Positions 50,816 through 59,568 of a DNA stretch of 64,000 bases are shown here, one piece after another. The stretch lies in assembly GCF_000430005.1 (NCBI RefSeq), contig NZ_KE387019.1:53598-117597 (forward strand), in the 5' to 3' direction. The DNA comes from Desulfovibrio cuneatus DSM 11391. GTDB lineage: Bacteria > Desulfobacterota > Desulfovibrionia > Desulfovibrionales > Desulfovibrionaceae. A program made the position numbers and the translations under genes. Within the stretch, counting starts at the first letter, position 1. Each line of letters starts with the position of its first letter. The notes below the pieces were generated by a model that ran no database searches, had not been told where the DNA came from, and saw only the letters and a program-made list of their open reading frames with translations.

Positions 50816-51904
50816 CTAACGTAAATACAGAAGGGCCTGAATGAGTTTTTCCATGCTATCCGCTTCACGCGCAGCTATTCGCACATAGCCATTGGGCATG
50901 CCGGGAATGCTGTCGCAGTTGCGCACCAGCATATGCTGGCGCAGCAGGGCTGTGGTAACGGCCTGGGTATTTGCAGGTTCGCGCAGGCGGGCTGTGACAA
51001 AGCTTACCCCTTCCCACACATCTTCCGGGCTGAACAGGGCAAGGCGGCGCAGTTCACGCCCCAGGTGGGCCACTGCCCCGCGCAGGGTGGGCAGGGTGGC
51101 GCGGTAGTCTGCCATGCGGGCCAGGAATGTTTCCCCCATCATCAGGGCAAAGGGGCTCACTGTCCAGGAAGGGCGCTTTACTTCCAGCCGGGCAATGGCG
51201 GGCCTGTCGCCCATAACGTAGCCAAGGCGTATGCCTGGGCAGCAGAAAAACTTGGTAAAGCTGTGCAGGGTGAACAAGGAAACACCAGGGCGCAGGCAGC
51301 GTTTATAGGCCGCATGGCTGTTTTGTTCGTAGGCAGGCTCCCCGGCCAGAAATTCCCGGTAGGTGCTGTCAATAAGCACTCTGGGGGCGGCTGTCATTTG
51401 CAGCACTTCCGGCATGTTTTCATACACCGTGCCCGCAGGGTTGTTGGGGCTGCACAGCACTACAAGGTCGGCGTCCGTGCGCCACAAGGTGCCCAGTTCC
51501 GTTGCACCGGGGGCAAAGCCATGTTCGGCCGGGGGGGTGACAATGGTGTAACGTATGCCCAGGGCCTCACAGGCCGTGATATATTCTGAAAAAGCCGGGC
51601 CAACAAACAGGACATGGCTGGGGGCAAGGCGGGAAAGCAGGTACCATATAAGCTCGGCCGAACCATTGCCCACCAGGACGCGGTCATCTTCCACCCCTTC
51701 AAAGGTGGCAAGCTGGGCGCGCAAGGCGCTGGCCCCGCTATCCGGGTAATGTAAAAAGGGGTAGGGGGTGCGCTCCACCAGTTCCTGGGTAAGGGGGGCA
51801 GCAAACATATTCACGTTGCTGCTAAAATCCAGCAAGTGTTCTGGTGCTGTTTTCAGCTTGCGTGCCAGGGCATACACTTCCCCCCCGTGGCGTTCCCCAT
51901 GCAT
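50816..51904 (-). CDS. CobD-like PLP enzyme (threonine-phosphate decarboxylase / HisC family)
   Basis: A 362-residue fold-type I PLP enzyme. It opens with RHGGEVYALARKLKTAPEHL and LDFSSNVNMFAAP, the pattern of L-threonine-O-3-phosphate decarboxylase, and has VGNGSAELIWYLLSRL, CSPNNPAGT and the Schiff-base Lys in SFTKFFCCPGIRLGY. The known CobD product, aminopropanol phosphate, joins the cobamide nucleotide loop. Here it starts in a 1-base overlap with a glycosyltransferase stop and precedes hldD by 23 bases, so it is in the LPS operon; either a cobamide gene is carried along or an amino-alcohol is made for a surface glycan. HisC activity is an alternative. Confidence 0.8.
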   Translation of the reverse strand: MHGERHGGEVYALARKLKTAPEHLLDFSSNVNMFAAPLTQELVERTPYPFLHYPDSGASALRAQLATFEGVEDDRVLVGNGSAELIWYLLSRLAPSHVLFVGPAFSEYITACEALGIRYTIVTPPAEHGFAPGATELGTLWRTDADLVVLCSPNNPAGTVYENMPEVLQMTAAPRVLIDSTYREFLAGEPAYEQNSHAAYKRCLRPGVSLFTLHSFTKFFCCPGIRLGYVMGDRPAIARLEVKRPSWTVSPFALMMGETFLARMADYRATLPTLRGAVAHLGRELRRLALFSPEDVWEGVSFVTARLREPANTQAVTTALLRQHMLVRNCDSIPGMPNGYVRIAAREADSMEKLIQALLYLR

Positions 51905-52983
51905 CAGGCAAGCCCGCGTTGGTGTAATGCTTCGGTATAAATGGTTTCCAGGGTTTGCAGGCGGGTGGCAGGGCTGTAATTTTTGGCCTGCTCCACTGCG
52001 GCAGCTTTAAAGCGGATGCGCAAGGGCGAGTCGTGCAACATGCGCACCATGGCAGCCCCTAATGAGGCAACATCGCCCGCTTCCACGCAAATGCCGCATG
52101 TGTCTATAATATCAGGTACTGCCCCCACTTTGGTGCCAATGCAGGGCAGGCCCATGCGCACCGCTTCCAGCAGGGTGTTGGGCATGGATTCTGAAAGGGA
52201 AGGCAGCACAAAGGTGTCCATGCCGCCAAGCAGGCTGGCCACATCTTCCGTGGGGGGGATGAGCATTACTTTATCCAGCACGCTCATGGTGCGGCACAAT
52301 GGTTCCCACAGGGAGGGGTTAATGCCGATAATGGCCAGGCGAGCCTGGGCAAACTTGGGCTTAATGGCAACGTATTTGGCAAAGGCGGTAATAAGCTGCT
52401 CAATGCCTTTTACCGGGTTGTTGTTGGCAATGCAGCCAAACAAAAAATTATCCGGGCCAATGCCCATGCTGCGGCGGGCTTCTTCGCGGGGGAGCTTGGG
52501 GGTAACGCGTTCATCGGGCACGGCATTGGGCACCACGCGCAACCGCTTGGCGGAAAGGCCAATGCCGCGCAGCACGCTGGCGCAAATTTCCGAATTCACC
52601 ACAAAGCGGGCAATGCCGGGGCTCCAGTAAGGGAGCGGGTTTTTAGGGCGGAACAACACCCCGCGGTGGGCCACCACCACGGCTTTTTTCCACCACAAAA
52701 GGCCCCACCACGCGGCTTTTTTTACCGCAGCGTTATGGAAGGCATGTACCACACAGGGGGTGCCGTCTTTGGGCATGGCGGCTTCCAGGCTGGCCTTCCA
52801 GGTGTTTTTTTTGCCAAGGCGCACAAAGCCGGTAAACTGGGGGGCAAGTTCAGGCAGTGGGGAGTTTTGCGGAATGAAAAAGGTCACCACGTGCCCGCGT
52901 TCTGCCAGACCCTGGGCAAGGTATAACGCCTGGCGGGCCCCGCCGCTACGGTTACTGGCAGAGGTGATAATAAGTATGTTCAT
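51904..52983 (-). CDS. GT4 family glycosyltransferase
   Basis: A 359-residue GT-B enzyme. N-terminal acceptor domain starts MNILIITSASNRSGGARQAL; the C-terminal donor domain has VVPNAVPDERV, NNNPVKGIEQLI and the EX7E motif in LPSLSESMPNTLLEAVRMG. It transfers a sugar from a nucleotide-sugar during LPS or capsule assembly at the cytoplasmic face. It overlaps the CobD-like gene by one base. A 145-base gap separates it from the O-antigen ligase gene; the ribosome site is weak. Confidence 0.9.
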   Translation of the reverse strand: MNILIITSASNRSGGARQALYLAQGLAERGHVVTFFIPQNSPLPELAPQFTGFVRLGKKNTWKASLEAAMPKDGTPCVVHAFHNAAVKKAAWWGLLWWKKAVVVAHRGVLFRPKNPLPYWSPGIARFVVNSEICASVLRGIGLSAKRLRVVPNAVPDERVTPKLPREEARRSMGIGPDNFLFGCIANNNPVKGIEQLITAFAKYVAIKPKFAQARLAIIGINPSLWEPLCRTMSVLDKVMLIPPTEDVASLLGGMDTFVLPSLSESMPNTLLEAVRMGLPCIGTKVGAVPDIIDTCGICVEAGDVASLGAAMVRMLHDSPLRIRFKAAAVEQAKNYSPATRLQTLETIYTEALHQRGLA

Positions 52984-53128
52984 GGCGAAAAAATACTTTG
53001 CCCAAGGGCACTCTTATATGGTGGTGTGCGTTGCGCAGGGTGGGAAAAAGCGCACGGTTTTTGCTGCCGTTGCTATAGCACTGTGCTTCTTGTCTGACAA
53101 GTGGCAGGGAAATGCTTGCGCTGCGTAT

Positions 53129-54376
53129 TCATGCTCCGTTGGGCAGGCGAGGAAATTGCCCCTTTACGGGGTGGTTTGCGCCATAGCCCAGTGCCGCAGC
53201 GGCAAGTAGCAGTATGTAAGAATCGTTCATGCGCCACAGGGGGTCATCCACCAGCCCTATACCCAGGTAAAACACCAGCATGGCGGCAACCCAGGCAATG
53301 TCTTTTCTGCGCCATGCAGCGCACGTGCCCCAAAGGTAAAACACCAAAAAACCCGCCGTGCCCAGCGCCCCTGCCTCCACAAGTCTGCCCAGCACAAGGT
53401 TGTGTGCGGCTTTTACTGTTTCTTCATGGGAGGGGTATTCTTTTTGCCAGCGGGCAAGGTTTTCTTCGCGGTATTCCTTATGCAGGCGTTTGTAGCTGTG
53501 TATGCCGTTGCCCAGCACAGGCGATTTGGTGAATGCAGCCCACCCTGCTTCCCAAATGGGCAGGCGTGAAACAAAGGTTTCGTCATTACGCAGGTTAACC
53601 ACGGCTGAGATGAGCCGTTGGGTGGCAGGGGATTCTTTGGTAAGCCACAGGCCGCAGGCCAGCACTGCCGCCAGCACGGCCCCCAGCGCCATGAGCTTTC
53701 CTTTTTTTTGGGAAGGCAGCGCCAGTAGCAGCACAACAATGCCTGCGGGCAGCATAAGCACCAGGGCCCGTGTGTTGCTAAGTACAATAAGCCCGCCACA
53801 TAACAGGGCAAGCGCCCCGGCCCCGGCAATGGTGCTTTTTTTTGTGGCAGTCATGGCCCAGTGCAGGGCAAAATAAAAACCCGTGGCAGCATACAGGGCC
53901 AGGCGGGAAGGGTGCACGGCAAACAGTTTCAGCCTGTCACCCTGCATAATGCTGTCGTGGGCGCCTGCAAGGTAATAGCCCGCGCCCAGCACGGCACTAT
54001 ACACCAGGGCCATAAGCAACGCACCGGCAAACAGGAATTTATGGTGGGGGAATATGCGGCTGGCACACAAGCCAATAAGGACGCATGCCAACCAAAGGCC
54101 CACGCGGGGCAGGGCGCGCAGTGTGTCTGCATTGAAAAGGGAACTGGCAATAATCACGACCAGAAATACCCCAAAGGCCATGCTTGCCGGGGTAAGCAGA
54201 AAGCGCGGGGAAATGCCTTCCTTATATATGGCCCATAAGCCAAAAGCGCAGGTAATAAGCACTGTTGCTGTGCAGTCTGCCTGCAAGGGGAGCAGGAAAA
54301 AAAGCATACACAGGCTGAGGAAGAACAGCTTTGAAGCCATGGGGGCTTGGCGGAAAAATGAAGAAGAGGCCAGCAT
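53129..54376 (-). CDS. O-antigen ligase family protein (WaaL-like)
   Basis: A 415-residue polytopic membrane protein with about 11 helices. The large periplasmic loop contains PIWEAGWAAFTKSPVLGNGIHSY and ends in AAHNLVLGRLVEAGALG, the Wzy_C/WaaL pattern with the conserved His (H-x-x-x-L...E-x-G). It joins undecaprenyl-linked glycan to lipid A-core, or polymerises O units. ATG 54376 overlaps the Stealth gene stop by one base (TAATG) and AAGGA is about 10 bases upstream; a longer upstream frame lies inside the Stealth gene and is rejected. Confidence 0.88.
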   Translation of the reverse strand: MLASSSFFRQAPMASKLFFLSLCMLFFLLPLQADCTATVLITCAFGLWAIYKEGISPRFLLTPASMAFGVFLVVIIASSLFNADTLRALPRVGLWLACVLIGLCASRIFPHHKFLFAGALLMALVYSAVLGAGYYLAGAHDSIMQGDRLKLFAVHPSRLALYAATGFYFALHWAMTATKKSTIAGAGALALLCGGLIVLSNTRALVLMLPAGIVVLLLALPSQKKGKLMALGAVLAAVLACGLWLTKESPATQRLISAVVNLRNDETFVSRLPIWEAGWAAFTKSPVLGNGIHSYKRLHKEYREENLARWQKEYPSHEETVKAAHNLVLGRLVEAGALGTAGFLVFYLWGTCAAWRRKDIAWVAAMLVFYLGIGLVDDPLWRMNDSYILLLAAAALGYGANHPVKGQFPRLPNGA

Positions 54377-55380
54377 TAGCGTATTTCCTTGTGTTCCCAG
54401 GGGGAGGCAGTGGGAAAATAGGTGGACAAAAAATGGGCCAGGGAGTTTTTGTCTTGCTGTTTCGCCCCTGGGGAGTCGTTCAAACAAAAGGTGCGGGGCC
54501 GTAGCCAGCGTATGGCCCGCATCTTTTTTTGCACGTTGGCATCCCCAAGGGAGGCACCAATGTGGGCAATACCCCTTGGGGCGTCTAGCAATTGGTGCAC
54601 GCCGTTTACAGGGCGCATGGTGCCTGCCCCGGTAAGCAGTGTGTGCAGGGGGTAAAGCATGGTCATGGTGATGTCTGTTGTCGCGCGAAAGCGCGAATGC
54701 AGGGTTTGCTCCACAGCTTCCGGGTAGGCTTGCCATGCGGCTTCTGCCGTGGAAACCGTCATGGTTTTAGGAAAATGGCGCATGGTGATGGGAAGCGTTT
54801 TGCCAAACTTGCCCAGCACTAATTTATGGGAGGCTGCCACCGCCGTAATGTGGGAATTTTCGTGTGCCCGTTCTAACAGGCGGTGCATGGTTTTTTTGCC
54901 GCGCTGCACAGCCCAAATGCGCGGGGTGCCTGCCGGGGTGAAAAAGTCTGTGGGGCACAGGGCCCTGCCCAGCATAAAATCATCGTTAAAATACAAAAAG
55001 TGTTCTGCCAGGCCGGGAATGCGGTGGGCGCACAGCTCTATTGGCCTGTTGCTGAAAACGGGCAGGGGAATATGGGAGGGGAAAATAGCCTCATGGAACA
55101 CCAGGTTGGCAGCGCTGGTATTGAGCCATGTGGGGGTTTGCCCTGCAGTAATAATATGCACCTTGCGTACCCAGGGGGCATATGCCGCAATGGAGCGCAG
55201 GGCAAAGCGCAGTTCCTGGTTGTCTTGGAAGCGTGCCTGTTCCAGTGCTTCTGCGGCAGGGGCCATGGCAGGAGAGCCCAAAAGGGCGTTGCGCTGGGCA
55301 AGCCAGTGGGGGTCGTTGCCGTCTACCCACGTGAACACGGCATCAATGGGAAAAGAGAGGGGGGAGGTGGGGTGTGCCAT
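54376..55380 (-). CDS. Stealth family hexose-1-phosphate transferase
   Basis: A 334-residue glycan phosphotransferase. Stealth conserved regions are visible: CR1 IDAVFTWVDGNDPHW (about 12-26), CR2 RFQDNQELRFALRSIAAYAP followed by VRKVHIITAG and HFLYFNDDFMLGR (about 50-140), CR3 around SHKLVLGKFG...MRHFPKTM, and CR4 FCLNDS near the C-terminus. The family moves sugar-1-phosphate units onto capsular or LPS glycans, as in bacterial capsule and eukaryotic GNPTAB. It is the first gene of the LPS cluster. The ribosome site before ATG 55380 is weak. Confidence 0.92.
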   Translation of the reverse strand: MAHPTSPLSFPIDAVFTWVDGNDPHWLAQRNALLGSPAMAPAAEALEQARFQDNQELRFALRSIAAYAPWVRKVHIITAGQTPTWLNTSAANLVFHEAIFPSHIPLPVFSNRPIELCAHRIPGLAEHFLYFNDDFMLGRALCPTDFFTPAGTPRIWAVQRGKKTMHRLLERAHENSHITAVAASHKLVLGKFGKTLPITMRHFPKTMTVSTAEAAWQAYPEAVEQTLHSRFRATTDITMTMLYPLHTLLTGAGTMRPVNGVHQLLDAPRGIAHIGASLGDANVQKKMRAIRWLRPRTFCLNDSPGAKQQDKNSLAHFLSTYFPTASPWEHKEIR

Positions 55381-55756
55381 GGTGGTTCAGGGGGTTGCGG
55401 GTGGCGTTACTATGGATAAACAGGCTGAATAGACGAGTATGGGTAAAAGAGCAAGGCCTGTGGTGTGTTGCTGTTGGCAAAGGGGGAAGAATTTATGTGG
55501 TGCTTGCACAGCAAAACACTCCTGCAACAATGCCCTCAAAATAGCAGAAGACCAAGGGTGCAGGCGGCACGCCGCACAACCTCCGCCGCAGGAACGCAAG
55601 AAAACCGCGGCTTGTGTTCTTGTCTTGTTCTGTGATAGAGAAACACATGAAAGCACCAGCGGCTTGGTATTTCCTTAGGAAGTACAGATTTTATGGCTTT
55701 TGGGAACGCTGAGCGCTTCCACGAAAAACGCTTTTTTGAGGTGAACAATAACAGCT
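55381..55756. other. intergenic region between LPS cluster and sigma-54 regulator
   Basis: 376 bases between divergent genes. 55674-55730 is a partial family B copy (CTTAGGAAGTACAGATTTT then GGGAACGCTGAG). Nothing else is recognised in 55381-55670. Confidence 0.55.
55674..55730. repeat. family B repeat, partial copy
   Basis: CTTAGGAAGTACAGATTTTA matches the outer end GGAAGCACTGATTAAA and GGGAACGCTGAGCG matches the inner start; the core and the other arm are missing. Confidence 0.65.
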
Positions 55757-57232
55757 ATGCAAGAAACGCGTATTCTTTTTTTGGCCCCTGCCCATACAGT
55801 CACCCGCATCTTTCCCCAAATGAAAGAGGCGGGCATTGAAGTTGGTATAGCGGAAAATATTAAAGGGGCCTCGGCGTTTATTCGCAAAGGGGTGCCAGCC
55901 CTTATTCTTTCGCGCCCCACGCTGCCAGGGTATACCATTGAAGATTTACTTGCCGTTGGGCAAGAAGACCCTGAATTCCCTTCTGTTATTGTGTTTTCCG
56001 AAAGGCCCACCCCGGATGAAGCCACACGTATGCTGGAACTGGGGGCCAAAGATTATTGGGTAGAGCCCCTGACCTTTGAAAAAATCAGCGCTGCTATGCC
56101 CACCAGCCAGCCCACAGCCCCAGTGCCGGCAAGTACCACCCTTGGGGGGCGCAGCCCAAAGCCGGAAGTGGCAGGCCCCACCATTGTAGGCACCCACCCT
56201 GTTATGCGCCGGGTGTTGGCCCTTGCCCGGCAGGTAGCTAATTCCAAAGCCACGGTGCTTATTTCTGGTGAATCCGGCACGGGTAAGGAAATGTTTTCCC
56301 GCTACCTGCATGCCCATAGCGACAGAAAAGACAAGCCGTTTATTGCCGTAAACTGCGCCGCCCTGCCAGAACACTTGCTGGAAAGTGAATTGTTCGGCCA
56401 TGAAAAAGGCGCGTTTACCGGGGCGATTGCCCGCAAGTTGGGCAAGTTTGAAATGGCTTCTGGCGGCACCTTGCTGCTGGACGAAATTTCTGAAATGGAC
56501 CTTGGCTTGCAAGCTAAATTGTTGCGTGTATTGCAGGAAGGGGAAATAGACAGGGTGGGCGGCGCTGAAACCCTGAAGGTGGATGTGCGCGTGCTTGCCA
56601 CTACTAACCGCAACCTGGAAGGCTGGGTGCAGGATGGCAAGTTCCGCCAGGATTTATATTTCCGCCTGAACGTTATTCCCTTGCGCTTGCCTTCTTTGAA
56701 AGAACGCGGGGAAGACACCCTGAGCCTTGCCGCCTTTTTTATGGGTATGTATGTGCGCGAATACAATTTGCCCCCGGTTACCCTTTCGCCGGAAGCCGTT
56801 ACCTGGGTAACAACCTATGAATGGCCGGGCAACGTGCGTGAATTGCAAAATATGATGGAACGTGCCGTGCTGCTGTGTGGTGGTGGCACCATTACCCCTG
56901 CCCACTTTTTGCTGGAATCAGACGAGTGGCCCCTGTTTCAGGACCTTGAAGAGGATGAAGAGGAAGGAAATGGCGCAGCCGGGGCCAACTTTGAAGATGT
57001 CCTGCAAGCCCAGGGGCAAACAGCCTTGCCAGGGGCAGCACAGCTTGGGGCCGCTCTGGCTGGCGGGGTTATTCCGCTGCATGAAATGGAACGCATCATG
57101 ATCCAGAAGGGGCTGCTGGAAACCAATGGCAACAGAACCCAAGCCGCGGAACTTTTGGGTATTTCCGTGCGTACATTGCGTAATAAATTAAATGAATACA
57201 GGGAAGCTGGAAACCCGTTAGAAGGGGTGTAG
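55757..57232 (+). CDS. sigma-54-dependent activator with degenerate receiver
   Basis: A 491-residue NtrC-type regulator. The N-terminal domain (1-120) has the receiver fold pattern but lacks its active residues: the phospho-Asp segment reads ALILSRPTLPG, the acidic pair is missing (ILFLAPAH) and the Lys segment reads VEPLTFEK. The AAA+ domain (about 142-375) is intact: Walker A GESGTGKE, ELFGHEKGAFTGA for sigma-54 contact, GGTLLLDEISEMDLGLQ and an Arg finger region. A Fis-type helix-turn-helix ends the protein (NRTQAAELLGISVRTLRNKL). Control is therefore probably not by phosphorylation. ATG 55757 lacks a close ribosome site (GAGGT is 14 bases away). Its targets are not evident. Confidence 0.9.
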   Translation: MQETRILFLAPAHTVTRIFPQMKEAGIEVGIAENIKGASAFIRKGVPALILSRPTLPGYTIEDLLAVGQEDPEFPSVIVFSERPTPDEATRMLELGAKDYWVEPLTFEKISAAMPTSQPTAPVPASTTLGGRSPKPEVAGPTIVGTHPVMRRVLALARQVANSKATVLISGESGTGKEMFSRYLHAHSDRKDKPFIAVNCAALPEHLLESELFGHEKGAFTGAIARKLGKFEMASGGTLLLDEISEMDLGLQAKLLRVLQEGEIDRVGGAETLKVDVRVLATTNRNLEGWVQDGKFRQDLYFRLNVIPLRLPSLKERGEDTLSLAAFFMGMYVREYNLPPVTLSPEAVTWVTTYEWPGNVRELQNMMERAVLLCGGGTITPAHFLLESDEWPLFQDLEEDEEEGNGAAGANFEDVLQAQGQTALPGAAQLGAALAGGVIPLHEMERIMIQKGLLETNGNRTQAAELLGISVRTLRNKLNEYREAGNPLEGV

Positions 57233-57575
57233 CCTGCCCAACTGTGTTTTGGGTTCCTCGTTCACACGGGGTTCCTTGTAAAAGTAAACTTTGAGAACGC
57301 CGCTTCTTAACGTTTACTTGTTTTATTTCACCCTTCCCTGGGCAAAGAGCTGGTTACAATTGACGGCAGCTAGCTTTCTGTCGTAAAGTTCTTTTTTCAC
57401 GCATTCTCCCTGTTGTGGGGGGGTGCCCCAACTTTGTCTGCACCGGAGTTATTCTTCATGGGAAACACTGAGCTTCAGCGTTTTCAATGGTGCAGCCTTC
57501 TGCTAATTCTGCCACAACGCATACAGGCAGAGTGGTATTTTCACACCAACGTTGTTCCACCACCGGAGAATGTGC
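57233..57575. other. intergenic region between sigma-54 regulator and ppiD-like gene
   Basis: 343 bases. An inverted pair AAGTAAAC (57282-57289) / GTTTACTT (57312-57319) followed by GTTTTATTT may end the regulator mRNA. TTGACG (57360-57365) with a weak -10 near 57383 may drive the foldase gene. No gene is seen. Confidence 0.45.
57282..57328 (+). terminator. possible terminator of the sigma-54 regulator
   Basis: An 8-bp stem AAGTAAAC/GTTTACTT with a 22-base loop, then GTTTTATTT. The stem is AT-rich, so the call is weak. Confidence 0.45.
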
Positions 57576-59498
57576 ATGCTTGATCGTTTCAGAGGCAAGT
57601 CATCGTCGCTGTTCACACAGATAATTTTTGGCATTATCATCCTTTCCTTCATTTTTTTGGGGGTAGGCAGTTTTTCTGGTGGTCCTAGCAGCGGTGCAGC
57701 CACGATAAATGGGGTTTCCATTGCGCTGGAAGAGTTTGCCCAAACAGCCCACCAGGTGTACCAGCAGGAAATACGCAATAACCCGGACATGGGCAGTTCC
57801 CCAGAAGCCCTGGAGCAGTTGAAGCGTCAGGTACTGAACCAGATGATTCTGGAGCAAGTTAAAATGCAGGAAGCCCAGCGCCTGGGTATTTTTGTCACCC
57901 CGCAAGAACTGCTTCAGGTAATTGCCAACATCAGCCTGTTTCAAGATGACCAGGGAAAGTTTGACCCCAAGCGCTATACTGAAGCCTTGAAGCAAATTGG
58001 CCAGACCCCTGCCCAGTTTGAAAAAGGTTATAAAGAAAGCCTGCTGGGTTCCAAGCTGCTTGCCGCTGCCACCATGGGGGTAAGCGCCACAGAAGCAGAA
58101 GCAAAAAACTTTTTCGACTTCCAGCTTGAGCAGCGTGTTGCAGAATATGTGCTGTTTGCCAGCAAAGATTTTGCTGGCAAAGTGACGGTAACCGACGCAG
58201 ACTTGCAGGCTTATTTTGATGCCAATAAGGCCAGCTTTATTGAGCCAGCCCGCATGAACCTGGACTTTGCCCTGGTTACCCCTGCTGCCCTGGCCGACAA
58301 AATTACAGTGGACGATGCAGACGTTACCGCTTTTTACGAAAAAAATAAGGAACGTTTTGCCCTTCCGGCTGAATACCGCCCCCGCCACATTCTTGTGCGC
58401 GCTCCGGCCCCTGGTTCTGCGGACAAAGACGCCGAGGCTGCCTTTGCCAAGGCCGAAGAGCTTATGCTTGGCATCCAGAAAGAACTGAAGGCTGGCGCTT
58501 CTTTTAATGAACTGGCGATAAAATATTCGCAAGACCCAGGCTCTGCCCCGCAAGGTGGCGACCTAGGCTGGCTGGAAGAAAATGCCCCCCTGGTGCCAGA
58601 ATTTAAAACAGCGGCCCTGGCCCTGAAGCCCGGCGAAGTAAGCCCCATAGTGCGTACCCAGTTTGGCCTGCACCTTATCAAGCTGGAAGACAAGCATCCT
58701 GACAGAATCCTTACTTTGCAGGAAGCCCGCGATATCATCCGTAAGGACCTTGCCCTGGAAAGAGCTGGGGCAGAAGTGGATAGCCTGCGTAAAAAAGTGG
58801 TGGCCGAACTGAACGAAGGGGCCACGTTTGATGATATTCTCAAGAAGTTTGGTCTGAAAAAAGAAAATACCGGGGTTATGAACAAAAGCAGTGTGGCAGG
58901 GCGTCTTGAATTACATAAAGATGGCATGACCGTGCTGGAAAACGTTGCCGCAGGCGAAATGGCCCCCATGCCGCTGGATGTGGCTGGTGGTGTTGCCCTG
59001 ATACGTGTTGTTTCTGCCACAGCAGAACGTACCCCGGAACTTGCTGAAGTGAAAGACACTGTGCGCCAACAAGTTGTGGCCAAAAAATCGGCTGAGCTTG
59101 CCAAGGCCGCTGCGGATGAAGCCCTTGCTTCCTTCACTGGCAACACCGTGCCAGCGGCTTTTAAAGGGAAAGTGCAAAAATCGCAAAGGTTTTCCCGCGC
59201 AATGCCCCTTATTATGCCCCTTGGTACTGTGCCGGGCCTTGCGGATGCCCTGAACTCTCTGCCTGCCGGGCCATGGGCTGCCCGCACCTTTGAAACGGCT
59301 GACGGCGCTGTTATTGCCCGTGTGGCCGAGGTCATTCCTGCTTCCCAGGAAGACTGGGAAAAGCAGGGGTCCATGGTGTATCAGGCTCTTGTGCAGGGCG
59401 CACAGGGTGAAATGATGCAACTGTACATGGAACGCCTGCTGCTGAAAAGTGATGTGCAGGTGAATGAAGAGGCTGTTCAGGCTGTGCGTTTCCGGTAA
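57576..59498 (+). CDS. PpiD/SurA-like membrane-anchored peptidyl-prolyl isomerase
   Basis: A 640-residue envelope foldase. One N-terminal transmembrane helix (about 12-35, SLFTQIIFGIIILSFIFLG) anchors it; a SurA-N-like chaperone region follows (about 45-240); a parvulin domain lies at about 265-365 (PRHILVRAPAPG, YSQDPGSAPQGGDLGW, VRTQFGLHLIKLED); the rest is PpiD-like. It assists folding of outer-membrane and periplasmic proteins at the periplasmic face. ATG 57576 is chosen because GGAG is 7 bases upstream, whereas ATG 57570 is 1 base away. The overlapping start context ATGTGCATGCTTGA is identical to that of trpC. Confidence 0.92.
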   Translation: MLDRFRGKSSSLFTQIIFGIIILSFIFLGVGSFSGGPSSGAATINGVSIALEEFAQTAHQVYQQEIRNNPDMGSSPEALEQLKRQVLNQMILEQVKMQEAQRLGIFVTPQELLQVIANISLFQDDQGKFDPKRYTEALKQIGQTPAQFEKGYKESLLGSKLLAAATMGVSATEAEAKNFFDFQLEQRVAEYVLFASKDFAGKVTVTDADLQAYFDANKASFIEPARMNLDFALVTPAALADKITVDDADVTAFYEKNKERFALPAEYRPRHILVRAPAPGSADKDAEAAFAKAEELMLGIQKELKAGASFNELAIKYSQDPGSAPQGGDLGWLEENAPLVPEFKTAALALKPGEVSPIVRTQFGLHLIKLEDKHPDRILTLQEARDIIRKDLALERAGAEVDSLRKKVVAELNEGATFDDILKKFGLKKENTGVMNKSSVAGRLELHKDGMTVLENVAAGEMAPMPLDVAGGVALIRVVSATAERTPELAEVKDTVRQQVVAKKSAELAKAAADEALASFTGNTVPAAFKGKVQKSQRFSRAMPLIMPLGTVPGLADALNSLPAGPWAARTFETADGAVIARVAEVIPASQEDWEKQGSMVYQALVQGAQGEMMQLYMERLLLKSDVQVNEEAVQAVRFR

Positions 59499-59500
59499 TT

Positions 59501-59557
59501 GCGGAAACGCTGAGTCATTCCGAGCGTTACCAAAACGCCATCTAATCAGAAATAAGG
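59501..59557. repeat. family B repeat, deleted copy
   Basis: GCGGAAACGCTGAGTCATTCCG joined to CCATCTAATCAGAAATAAGG: both outer ends of family B with the core missing. The right end provides the AAGG ribosome site of the gpt gene. Confidence 0.65.
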
Positions 59558-59568
59558 GATAGAAGCTC

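Noticed and set aside
54377-54736. N-terminal extension of the O-antigen ligase
   Set aside because: It lies entirely inside the Stealth gene in another frame; ATG 54376 with TAATG coupling is better supported.
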